A stretch of 29,704 nt of DNA from JAGXLC01 sp964461045. GTDB taxonomy: Bacteria; Bacteroidota; Bacteroidia; Bacteroidales; UBA12077. The notes under the pieces are model-generated. The model had not been told where the DNA came from. It worked only from the letters and a program-made list of their open reading frames with translations, and ran no database searches. Of this stretch, positions 23,649 through 29,704 are shown one piece after another; the stretch's first letter is position 1, and every line of letters begins with the position of its first letter. The stretch spans positions 1 to 29,704 of the forward strand of contig CAYWSJ010000043.1 in assembly GCA_964461045.1 (NCBI GenBank). Direction: 5' to 3'. The translations under genes were made by a program, and so were the position numbers.

Positions 23649-23657
23649 AAAACAACA

Positions 23658-24086
23658 ATGAAAAAATTTAAGTTTAAAATAAGAGGTAATTCATACGATG
23701 TAGAGATAAAGGAGATCGAAGATAGCATTGCAAGAATTGAGGTAAATGGAACAGAGTATGAAGTTGAGGTAGAACAAAAAGAATCAACCCCCTCGAAAAC
23801 ACCGAAATTGGTTCGTTCACAAGTACAAACCAAACGTAGCGACAGTAAAATTAAGAAAAAGGTCTCGAGTCGCGCCACACAGGTAAAAGCTCCATTGCCG
23901 GGTAATATTTTTAAAATACTGGTAAAAGAAGGCGAAGAAGTTAAAAAAGGTGATAAGATTATGATAATGGAAGCTATGAAGATGGAAAATAATGTGTTGG
24001 CTGAAAAAGACGGGACTGTATCAAAGATTAAAGTAAGTGAAGGGGATTCTGTTCTTCAGAATGATGTTTTAGCAGAGATAGAATAA
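23658..24086 (+). CDS. mmdC: Biotin carrier subunit of the decarboxylase
   Basis: Carries carboxybiotin from MmdA to MmdB. The 142-residue protein has an N-terminal beta-rich docking part (KFKIRGNSYDVEIKEIED), a basic Ser/Lys linker (~44-72) and a C-terminal biotinyl domain starting VKAPLPGNIFKILVKEGE. The biotinylation site is Lys108 in MEAMKMENNV. It is located between mmdD and mmdB. It could also serve another carboxylase, but its place inside the operon makes the decarboxylase the likely partner. Confidence 0.93.
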   Translation: MKKFKFKIRGNSYDVEIKEIEDSIARIEVNGTEYEVEVEQKESTPSKTPKLVRSQVQTKRSDSKIKKKVSSRATQVKAPLPGNIFKILVKEGEEVKKGDKIMIMEAMKMENNVLAEKDGTVSKIKVSEGDSVLQNDVLAEIE

Positions 24087-24111
24087 TTAATATTAAATAT
24101 CCGGGATAACC

Positions 24112-25623
24112 ATGAAGAAATTATTCAAATCATATACATTATTAACAATTTTCTTATTCTCATCCTTTACCCTGTTGTTTGCCCAGAATGAGGTGAACGA
24201 TAAACTAACAAGTGGAAAATGGGTAAATCATGCTGACAAAATAAAGAAAAGTGAAGATGGAGATGAATATGCAAAACGTTATAAATTTCTCCAGTTTAAT
24301 GAAAATGGTACATTGCATCTTGATTCAGTTAAGACAAGGTATCATGGAGAATGGAAAGTTAACCAAGACAATGAAATTATAATAAACTTTCACAATTCTT
24401 CAATACCAGGGAAAGAAGGACACCTGGCAGATGGAAAATTAATAATTGACGGGCAGAAGTATAAAAATAAGTCGGGTGCCGTTGCCGGACTATTGAGTTT
24501 TTATGAATTTTCTGGTTTTGGAAACGTGACAGCAGGTCATATTATTATGTTATTTGTGGGGTTGTTTTTTATTTTCCTGGCCATTAAATTTAATTATGAG
24601 CCTCTTTTACTTATTCCAATTGGCGTAGGTATTATTATTGGGAACATACCTTTCTTTCAGGCTGTAGATTTTAATCTTAAACTTGGAATATATGAGGAAG
24701 GCAGTGTTATGAATTATTTATATTTCGGCGTAAGACAAGGGATTTATCCTCCGCTTATATTTTTGGGCATTGGTGCTATGACTGATTTTAGCTCGCTTAT
24801 ATCAAATCCAAAACTGATGTTGTTGGGAGCTGCTGCCCAGGTGGGTATTTTCTTAACTTTCTTAGGAGCCCTGGTTCTTGGATATACTCCGGCTGAAGCA
24901 GGAGCTATCGGTATTATTGGTGGAGCTGATGGACCAACAGCTATTTTCCTCTCATCCAAACTTGCCCCTCATCTGATTGGCCCAATTGCCATAGCGGCCT
25001 ATTCATATATGGCTCTTGTGCCCGTAATCCAGCCTCCATTTATGAGGTTGATGCTGTCGAAAAGAGAACGCCAGATAGTAATGAAGCCGCCAAGATCTGT
25101 TTCAAAACTTGAAAAGATCCTTTTCCCGATAATTGGTTTGTTATTAACCGCATATATATCACCTAGTTCATTACCGCTGCTTGGAATGTTGTTTTTTGGC
25201 AATATTATTAAAGAATCAGGTGTTACAAGAAGATTAGCTGATACAGCAAGCAATTCCTTGATTGATATTGTAAATATTTTACTGGGATTAACCGTTGGAG
25301 CTTCCACACAGGCTGATGTTTTTCTGACGCCAAAATCCCTTTTGATATTTGGATTGGGAGCATTGTCTTTTATGATTGCAACCATGGGGGGATTGGCTTT
25401 TGCCAAGATAATGAATCTTTTCCTGAGTAAGGAAAATAAGATTAATCCACTTATTGGCGCCTCAGGGGTTTCTGCTGTTCCGGACAGTGCAAGGGTTGTT
25501 CAGCACGAAGGACTAAAAGCAAATCCAAATAACCACTTATTAATGCACGCTATGGCTCCAAATGTTTCAGGAGTTATAGGATCTGCTGTAGCGGCGGGTA
25601 TTCTGTTGAGCTTTTTAATGTAA
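24112..25623 (+). CDS. mmdB: Sodium-pumping decarboxylase beta subunit with N-terminal lipocalin-like domain
   Basis: OadB-family membrane subunit that decarboxylates carboxybiotin and exports Na+. The core starts near residue 125 (GLLSFYEFSGFGNVTAGHII) and runs through many transmembrane helices to the end, with the conserved GGADGPTAIFLSSKLAP, TLTVGAS-like LGLTVGASTQADVFL and GASGVSAVPDSARVV. The protein is 503 residues, ~100 longer than usual. The excess is a signal peptide (MKKLFKSYTLLTIFLFSSF, cleavage near FAQ25) and a domain of ~95 residues: LTSGKWVNHADK, YKFLQFNENGTLHL, GEWKVNQDNEIIINF, DGKLIIDGQKY. That looks like a lipocalin-like sheet. It is the last gene of the operon, with a strong terminator. 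Confidence 0.92.
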   Translation: MKKLFKSYTLLTIFLFSSFTLLFAQNEVNDKLTSGKWVNHADKIKKSEDGDEYAKRYKFLQFNENGTLHLDSVKTRYHGEWKVNQDNEIIINFHNSSIPGKEGHLADGKLIIDGQKYKNKSGAVAGLLSFYEFSGFGNVTAGHIIMLFVGLFFIFLAIKFNYEPLLLIPIGVGIIIGNIPFFQAVDFNLKLGIYEEGSVMNYLYFGVRQGIYPPLIFLGIGAMTDFSSLISNPKLMLLGAAAQVGIFLTFLGALVLGYTPAEAGAIGIIGGADGPTAIFLSSKLAPHLIGPIAIAAYSYMALVPVIQPPFMRLMLSKRERQIVMKPPRSVSKLEKILFPIIGLLLTAYISPSSLPLLGMLFFGNIIKESGVTRRLADTASNSLIDIVNILLGLTVGASTQADVFLTPKSLLIFGLGALSFMIATMGGLAFAKIMNLFLSKENKINPLIGASGVSAVPDSARVVQHEGLKANPNNHLLMHAMAPNVSGVIGSAVAAGILLSFLM

Positions 25624-25648
25624 AGCATCTATTTATAATTGAACCTAT

Positions 25649-25686
25649 AAAGAGAACGTTTAATCCAAACGTTCTCTTTTATTTTT
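25649..25686 (+). terminator. Intrinsic terminator of the mce-mmd operon
   Basis: Perfect 13-base stem AAAGAGAACGTTT / AAACGTTCTCTTT (25649-25661 with 25667-25679), 5-base loop, then TTTATTTTT-type tail, 25 bases after mmdB. Confidence 0.95.
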
Positions 25687-25752
25687 GCTCGTTACGCTGT
25701 TTTTAAAATAATAAAAATTTTTTCCCGTTTCTTTAATTATAAAAAAGATTTC

Positions 25753-25760
25753 TATCTTTG
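25753..25760 (+). promoter_or_regulatory. Candidate -7 boxes upstream of the PorP/SprF gene
   Basis: TATCTTTG here and TAAATTTG at 25866-25873 both match TAnnTTTG. Neither has a clear TTTG box at the normal distance, so which one is used is undecided. Confidence 0.4.
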
Positions 25761-25909
25761 GTTAGTAATATATTTTCTTGGTTAATGAAACAATTTATTT
25801 GTTCCATATAAAAAAAAATGAAAATAAAAAACTTTTGATTATATATTATTGAAAGATAATTATTATAAATTTGATAAACTTCTAGTGAAGAAAATGCGTA
25901 TTTAAGTTA

Positions 25910-26887
25910 ATGAAGAAATTTTTATTAATAATATTTGCTTTGTTTATTAGTAAATTGATTTTCGCACAGGATCCTCAATTTACACAATTTTACGCCTCAC
26001 CCTTGTATCTTTCTCCCTCATTTGCAGGAAGTACAAAAGGAAGTCGTATTGCTTCCAATTACAGAAATCAATGGCCCTCACTTGAAAAATCATTTGTTAC
26101 CTATGCTTTTTCATTTGACCACTACTTTCCTAAACTTAACAGTGGGTTAGGTGCTCTAATATTACGTGAACAAGCAGGTACAGGAGTACTGGCAACAACA
26201 AATGCAGGATTGGTTTATTCTTATCATATTGACTTGACACATGAATGGCGGGTGATTCCGGGAATGCATTTTATGTATACACAACGGGGATTACATTTTT
26301 ACAAACTAACTTTTGGAGATCAGCTTGCAGGAAATTATGAGACATCTGTTGAAGTTCCATCAAAAGATTTTGTTTGGGATGTGGATGCAACTGCTTCTGT
26401 TCTTGCCTATTCAGACAAGATTTGGTTCGGGCTTACTGTTGATCACTTATTACAACCAAATCAGTCTCTTACAGGAGATCAAAGCATTGTAGATATTAAA
26501 TACTCCGTTTTTGGAGGAATGAGAATACCTATAGATAAACAATACAACAGAGATCCTTTTGAAAGTATTTTTCCGGCTTTTCATTTTCAGCAACAAGGAA
26601 ATAACTCACAATTAAACCTGGGTTTATATTACCATAAAATGCCATTTATGTTAGGTTTATGGTATCGAGGTATACCAGTCTTTAAAGATATACCAAGTAA
26701 TGATGCCGTAGCTGTTCTATTGGGTTACAAGATAGATCAGTTTAACATTGGTTATAGTTATGATGTTACTATTTCAAAACTAGCAGGGTTAACAGATGGA
26801 GCTCACGAGATATCACTCATTATTAAGTTTGGTGAATATCTAACTCCAAGGCAAAAATGGATTGTTGATCCTTGTCCTGGTTTTTAA
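25910..26887 (+). CDS. PorP/SprF family type IX secretion system membrane protein
   Basis: Outer-membrane beta-barrel of the PorP/SprF family, which helps T9SS export or attach particular surface proteins. The 325-residue protein has a signal peptide (MKKFLLIIFALFISKLIFA) followed by the family hallmark QDPQFTQFYASPLYLSPSFAG and NYRNQWPSL. Then come repeated barrel strands, for example GLGALILREQAGTG, FHFQQQGNNSQLNLGLYYH and FNIGYSYDVTISKL, and the C-terminal HEISLIIKF strand. Core porP is usually next to porKLMN; here it is not, so this is probably one of the accessory SprF-type paralogs. The large cargo protein that often precedes sprF is also absent. Confidence 0.92.
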   Translation: MKKFLLIIFALFISKLIFAQDPQFTQFYASPLYLSPSFAGSTKGSRIASNYRNQWPSLEKSFVTYAFSFDHYFPKLNSGLGALILREQAGTGVLATTNAGLVYSYHIDLTHEWRVIPGMHFMYTQRGLHFYKLTFGDQLAGNYETSVEVPSKDFVWDVDATASVLAYSDKIWFGLTVDHLLQPNQSLTGDQSIVDIKYSVFGGMRIPIDKQYNRDPFESIFPAFHFQQQGNNSQLNLGLYYHKMPFMLGLWYRGIPVFKDIPSNDAVAVLLGYKIDQFNIGYSYDVTISKLAGLTDGAHEISLIIKFGEYLTPRQKWIVDPCPGF

Positions 26888-26943
26888 TGATGACCAACAA
26901 TAAAAAAATTACCCTGATATTTTTATTTAGGTTCGTATTAATT

Positions 26944-26951
26944 TATATTTG
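26944..26951 (+). promoter_or_regulatory. Candidate -7 box for the Skp-like gene
   Basis: TATATTTG matches TAnnTTTG and lies 30 bases before the ATG at 26981; the -33 region is not clear. Confidence 0.45.
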
Positions 26952-26980
26952 CCTTCAGTTTAAATAAAAACATTGAAAAA

Positions 26981-27610
26981 ATGAAGAAATTAAATCTCTG
27001 GATTAATGTTGTACTAGTTGTTGCAGTAGCAATATTGTTTGTATTCCAATTTACGTCTTTTAGCTTAACATCAGATAATGAAAAGAAGGACCAACCCAAA
27101 CAAGAGCAACCAAAAGAGGAAATAAAAGGAAATTTAAAAGTAGCTTATGTACATATAGATAGCTTGTTATCAGGATATGATCTGTATATTGATAAGCAGG
27201 AAGAATTTATGCAGGAACAAACAAATTCGCAAGCTGAATTGCAAAGCAGAAGCAAGCAATTACAGCAGGAATTTGAAAGTTTAAAAGAAAAATTAAACAA
27301 AGGCTTGATTACACGGGCTAAGGCGAGAATGATGCAGCAAAGCCTTGGACAAAGAGAACAGGAATTATACCAGTTAAGAAATAATATGTCATCCAAATTA
27401 GCAGAAAAAGAACAGGTAATATACCGACAAGTGCTTGATAATGTTATGAATTATCTGGATGATTACGCAAAAGAAAACGGATATCATTATATCCTGAGCT
27501 TTTCATTTGGTGGTCCGATACTCTATACAGACAAAAGATTAGAAATAACCCAGGATGTGTTAAAAGGACTTAATAAAAAATATGATGAGAAACAAAAGAA
27601 GGAAAAATAA
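26981..27610 (+). CDS. Skp/OmpH family periplasmic chaperone-like protein
   Basis: Member of the OmpH/Skp family, which chaperones unfolded outer-membrane proteins in the periplasm. It has 209 residues. An N-terminal hydrophobic helix (~8-27, INVVLVVAVAILFVFQF) without a clear cleavage site suggests a membrane anchor. A Lys/Glu/Gln linker follows, then the family start LKVAYVHIDSLLSGYDLY. The long coiled coil (roughly residues 65-150, rich in Gln, Glu, Lys, for example SRSKQLQQEFESLKEKLNKG) forms the tentacles, and the strand YHYILSFSFGG closes the head. It lies 93 bases after the PorP/SprF gene with its own promoter candidate and is followed by a terminator. Confidence 0.88.
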   Translation: MKKLNLWINVVLVVAVAILFVFQFTSFSLTSDNEKKDQPKQEQPKEEIKGNLKVAYVHIDSLLSGYDLYIDKQEEFMQEQTNSQAELQSRSKQLQQEFESLKEKLNKGLITRAKARMMQQSLGQREQELYQLRNNMSSKLAEKEQVIYRQVLDNVMNYLDDYAKENGYHYILSFSFGGPILYTDKRLEITQDVLKGLNKKYDEKQKKEK

Positions 27611-27636
27611 AATATAGTAATTTGATATATCATTTT

Positions 27637-27668
27637 AAGAGCATCTGTCTGGATGCTCTTTTTTATTT
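27637..27668 (+). terminator. Intrinsic terminator after the Skp-like gene
   Basis: Perfect 9-base stem AAGAGCATC / GATGCTCTT (27637-27645 with 27652-27660), 6-base loop, T run. Confidence 0.92.
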
Positions 27669-27779
27669 TTTTAATCTGTGGATTCAATTTAATTTCTATT
27701 TTTACTACTTGAAAGCCTGATCATGTTGTTTTGTTGGGTTTGTTTACATTGCAGAGCAATTAGTTGAATGTTTTGATTT

Positions 27780-29234
27780 ATGAAAGCAGAGAGAGAAAAA
27801 GCTATAAAAGAAAATCAGAAAACTTTTAACTTGTTTTATAATGAATTGCCATTTATAAAACCTGAAGAAACACTTAAGTTCTCAAGGGAAAGGGATCGAC
27901 TGGTTGAAGATATTGAGAAATATGTTAAATGGGGGTATAACAGGACAAAAGTGGACTGCACTTCACTTTCAAAAGGCTGTAAGACTTGTGGTGCCGGGAC
28001 ATGGTCATGCTTATTTATTAACAATAAATGCAATGCCAATTGTTTTTATTGTCCAACTTCACAGAATGAATATGGAAATCCTACAACCCAAACTGTTGAA
28101 TTTGAAAATGTTGAGGATTATATCAGCTATCTCAGGACTTTCAACTTTAAAGGAGTTAGTATCAGTGGGGGAGAGCCTTTTTTGAGTTTTGATAAAAGCT
28201 TACACTTTATCACTAGAATTCGCGAAAGTTTTGGAGAGAACATGTATATCTGGTTATATACAAATGGAATTCTGGCAACAGAAGAAAAATTGGGTTTATT
28301 AAAAAAAGCAGGACTTGATGAAATTCGTTTTGATATTGGTGCAACTGGATACAATCTTGAAAAGGTACGATTAGCCAAAGAAATTATACCGATTGTAACA
28401 GTGGAAATTCCTGCTGTTCCAGAAGATTTTCAAAAATTAAAGGATATAGTTTCTGAATTAGCTTCTTTGGGTGTAGATCACCTGAATTTACACCAAATAA
28501 GATGTACCGAACACAACTATAAAAAACTACTTAAGAGGAATTACACTTTTCTGCATGGACCTAAAATTACAGTGTTGGAGTCAGAACTAACAGCACTCAA
28601 ACTAATTAAATATGTGAAACAAAATAAGATTAATATCCCTCTGAATTATTGTTCTTTTATTTATAAATATCGTTTTCAGAGAATGGCTGCCCGAAGACTT
28701 TTTGCTCCCTATGTTAAAAGACCTTATGAAGAAGTCACGGAAACAGGAATTATTAGAGATTTGTTTATTAAAGGAGATAAGAATGATATGGATGCCCAGT
28801 TTCAGATGTTGAAAAAGTGTCGTAAAAACGATGATTTTGTTCTTTTGAATGATGGCAAAGAGTTGCATTTTAAAAAGAAATGCTGGAAAGAGATTGATTT
28901 CATTAAATTTAATGTGCATGTTTCTTATTCTAAACCCTTTTTATTGCCTGCTGTTTCTTACAGGAATATTTTTAAAGAAATCCCGCTGAATAGTAAGAAA
29001 AAGGTTGTTGTTGAAAGGTCGCCACTTATGAAGAGTTATAAGATGAAATTATCCGAAAGAGAATTATATGAAACCTTCTTTCTTAATGATGAGGATAACC
29101 TTAAAGATTATCGCCATATTGATACTGTGCTTGGGATTCACGAAGAAAAAGGCAGGGTACCTCGTGATGTAGATTTCATTGTGAATGTCTTTGATTTTGA
29201 AAAGTTGAGGTGGGGATTACTTGATTATTATTAA
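27780..29234 (+). CDS. Radical SAM protein with N-terminal Cys cluster
   Basis: Radical S-adenosylmethionine enzyme of unknown substrate, 484 residues. The SAM/4Fe-4S motif CxxxCxxC is Cys84-Cys88-Cys91 (CNANCFYCP), with the GGEP motif at 130-133 (VSISGGEPFLS) and further barrel strands such as IWLYTNGIL and DEIRFDIGATGYN. Immediately before it are four more cysteines in 18 residues (Cys60, 67, 70, 77: CTSLSKGCKTCGAGTWSC), suggesting an extra metal centre. The last ~190 residues (from about 295) form a C-terminal domain I do not recognise; it is basic and contains two further Cys. It stands alone between two terminators. The general shape recalls archaeal/bacterial radical SAM proteins annotated as PFL-activating-enzyme-like, but no function is claimed. 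Confidence 0.87.
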   Translation: MKAEREKAIKENQKTFNLFYNELPFIKPEETLKFSRERDRLVEDIEKYVKWGYNRTKVDCTSLSKGCKTCGAGTWSCLFINNKCNANCFYCPTSQNEYGNPTTQTVEFENVEDYISYLRTFNFKGVSISGGEPFLSFDKSLHFITRIRESFGENMYIWLYTNGILATEEKLGLLKKAGLDEIRFDIGATGYNLEKVRLAKEIIPIVTVEIPAVPEDFQKLKDIVSELASLGVDHLNLHQIRCTEHNYKKLLKRNYTFLHGPKITVLESELTALKLIKYVKQNKINIPLNYCSFIYKYRFQRMAARRLFAPYVKRPYEEVTETGIIRDLFIKGDKNDMDAQFQMLKKCRKNDDFVLLNDGKELHFKKKCWKEIDFIKFNVHVSYSKPFLLPAVSYRNIFKEIPLNSKKKVVVERSPLMKSYKMKLSERELYETFFLNDEDNLKDYRHIDTVLGIHEEKGRVPRDVDFIVNVFDFEKLRWGLLDYY

Positions 29235-29285
29235 AGTTTTGTCATGAGATTCTTTGTATCAAACTTTGATTAATTTCAAGAATAT

Positions 29286-29323
29286 TAAAAAGAGAAGAGG
29301 CTGCCAGGGAAAGGCAGCCTCTT
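29286..29323. terminator. Bidirectional terminator
   Basis: Perfect 11-base stem AAGAGGCTGCC / GGCAGCCTCTT (29295-29305 with 29313-29323) with a 7-base loop, between convergent genes. The T run is better on the minus strand (CTCTTTTT, 29287-29294) than on the plus strand. Confidence 0.88.
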
Positions 29324-29345
29324 ATTATAACTGAATTAATGAATT

Positions 29346-29654
29346 TTAAGGTATAAAAACTTTCTTAGAAAAATTGATGCCCTTTCCCCTTATATTAATT
29401 ATGCAAACATTGTCATCAATAGAATTTATATTGATTCTATTTTGGGCTTCATGAGAAAGGCGACTGGTTAATAATCTTTGGCCTAGTAAATTATAAACAG
29501 ATATACTGGCATCTGAAGAAAAATCAATGTTTTTTATGATCAGATGGTCATCGGAAACATAAATCTCAATCTCTTCTTCTGTTTTTTCATCAATATCAGT
29601 TGGATCTTTCTTCCCTTTGGCAGTTATATCTCCTGATTGATCAATAACTAGGAA
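29346..29654 (-). pseudogene. T9SS type A C-terminal sorting domain fragment, no start codon
   Basis: Reading the minus strand from 29654 down to the TAA at 29348-29346 gives 102 residues ending in a typical T9SS sorting domain: SISVYNLLGQRLL, NRININSIDDNVCIINIRG and the basic end FSKKVFIP. Such domains direct export and surface anchoring by T9SS. The frame has no ATG, GTG or TTG start, and is closed upstream by TAG (29655-29657) and TAA (29661-29663). The other two minus-strand frames are also interrupted within the next ~45 bases. It is therefore either the 3' relic of a decayed cargo gene or a gene broken by sequence error near this end. The bidirectional terminator just downstream suggests it was once a normal transcription unit. 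Confidence 0.6.
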
Positions 29655-29704
29655 CTATAATTAAAAAGATGACTTGTTAATGTTTTTTATCAAACATTAT
29701 CTAT

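Noticed and set aside
24744..25406. Minus-strand open frames within mmdB
   Set aside because: Antisense to conserved OadB motifs; no support.

Overview
This AT-rich window reads as chromosomal DNA of a Bacteroidota bacterium, probably a Bacteroidales/Marinilabiliales-type marine or saline anaerobe. The evidence is a GldB gliding lipoprotein, a PorP/SprF-family type IX secretion (T9SS) membrane protein, a T9SS type A C-terminal sorting domain, promoters resembling TAnnTTTG, and mostly Shine-Dalgarno-less starts. I see no tRNA, rRNA, insertion sequence, prophage or CRISPR array. It looks like ordinary housekeeping genome with several unusual domain fusions.

Layout. 1-2725: glycine betaine/proline uptake operon proV (5' end outside the window), proW, proX, closed by a strong terminator. 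2865-4992: gpmI (glycolysis) and a Cys-rich DUF3109 protein. 5055-6374 (minus): YihY/BrkB membrane protein with a winged-helix-like tail. 6480-8165: a small cluster of a uracil-DNA glycosylase-family protein with an extra Cys domain, a mini zinc-ribbon protein and a metallo-beta-lactamase-fold hydrolase. 8344-13100: complete pyruvate dehydrogenase operon pdhA-pdhB-pdhC-lpdA, followed past a hairpin by a lipoate ligase (13161-13808) that can modify the E2 subunit. 13964-14455: small exported DUF4168-like protein, then about 530 bases without genes that hold a long inverted repeat.

14984-17346 (minus): nadE and an outer-membrane beta-barrel protein, divergent from gldB (17485-18492). 18640-20152: Sir2 deacylase, S4 RNA-binding protein and nitroreductase, the first two overlapping. 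20365-21114 (minus): Mut7-C ubiquitin/RNase protein, facing the nitroreductase across a nested palindrome. 21276-25623: methylmalonyl-CoA epimerase plus the four subunits of a sodium-pumping methylmalonyl-CoA decarboxylase, with a good promoter and terminator. The beta subunit carries an unexpected N-terminal signal peptide and lipocalin-like domain. 25910-27610: PorP/SprF and Skp/OmpH-like envelope proteins. 27780-29234: radical SAM protein with seven clustered cysteines. 29346-29654 (minus): T9SS sorting-domain fragment without a start codon.

Together the genes cover osmoadaptation, central carbon flow (phosphoglycerate to acetyl-CoA; succinate/propionate with sodium export), NAD supply and NAD-dependent deacylation, and cell-envelope/T9SS functions. 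The candidates most worth a second look are the lipocalin-OadB fusion, the Cys-rich radical SAM and UDG-family proteins, the restriction of strong Shine-Dalgarno sites to the proVWX and pdh operons, and three unexplained dyad structures in intergenic DNA.
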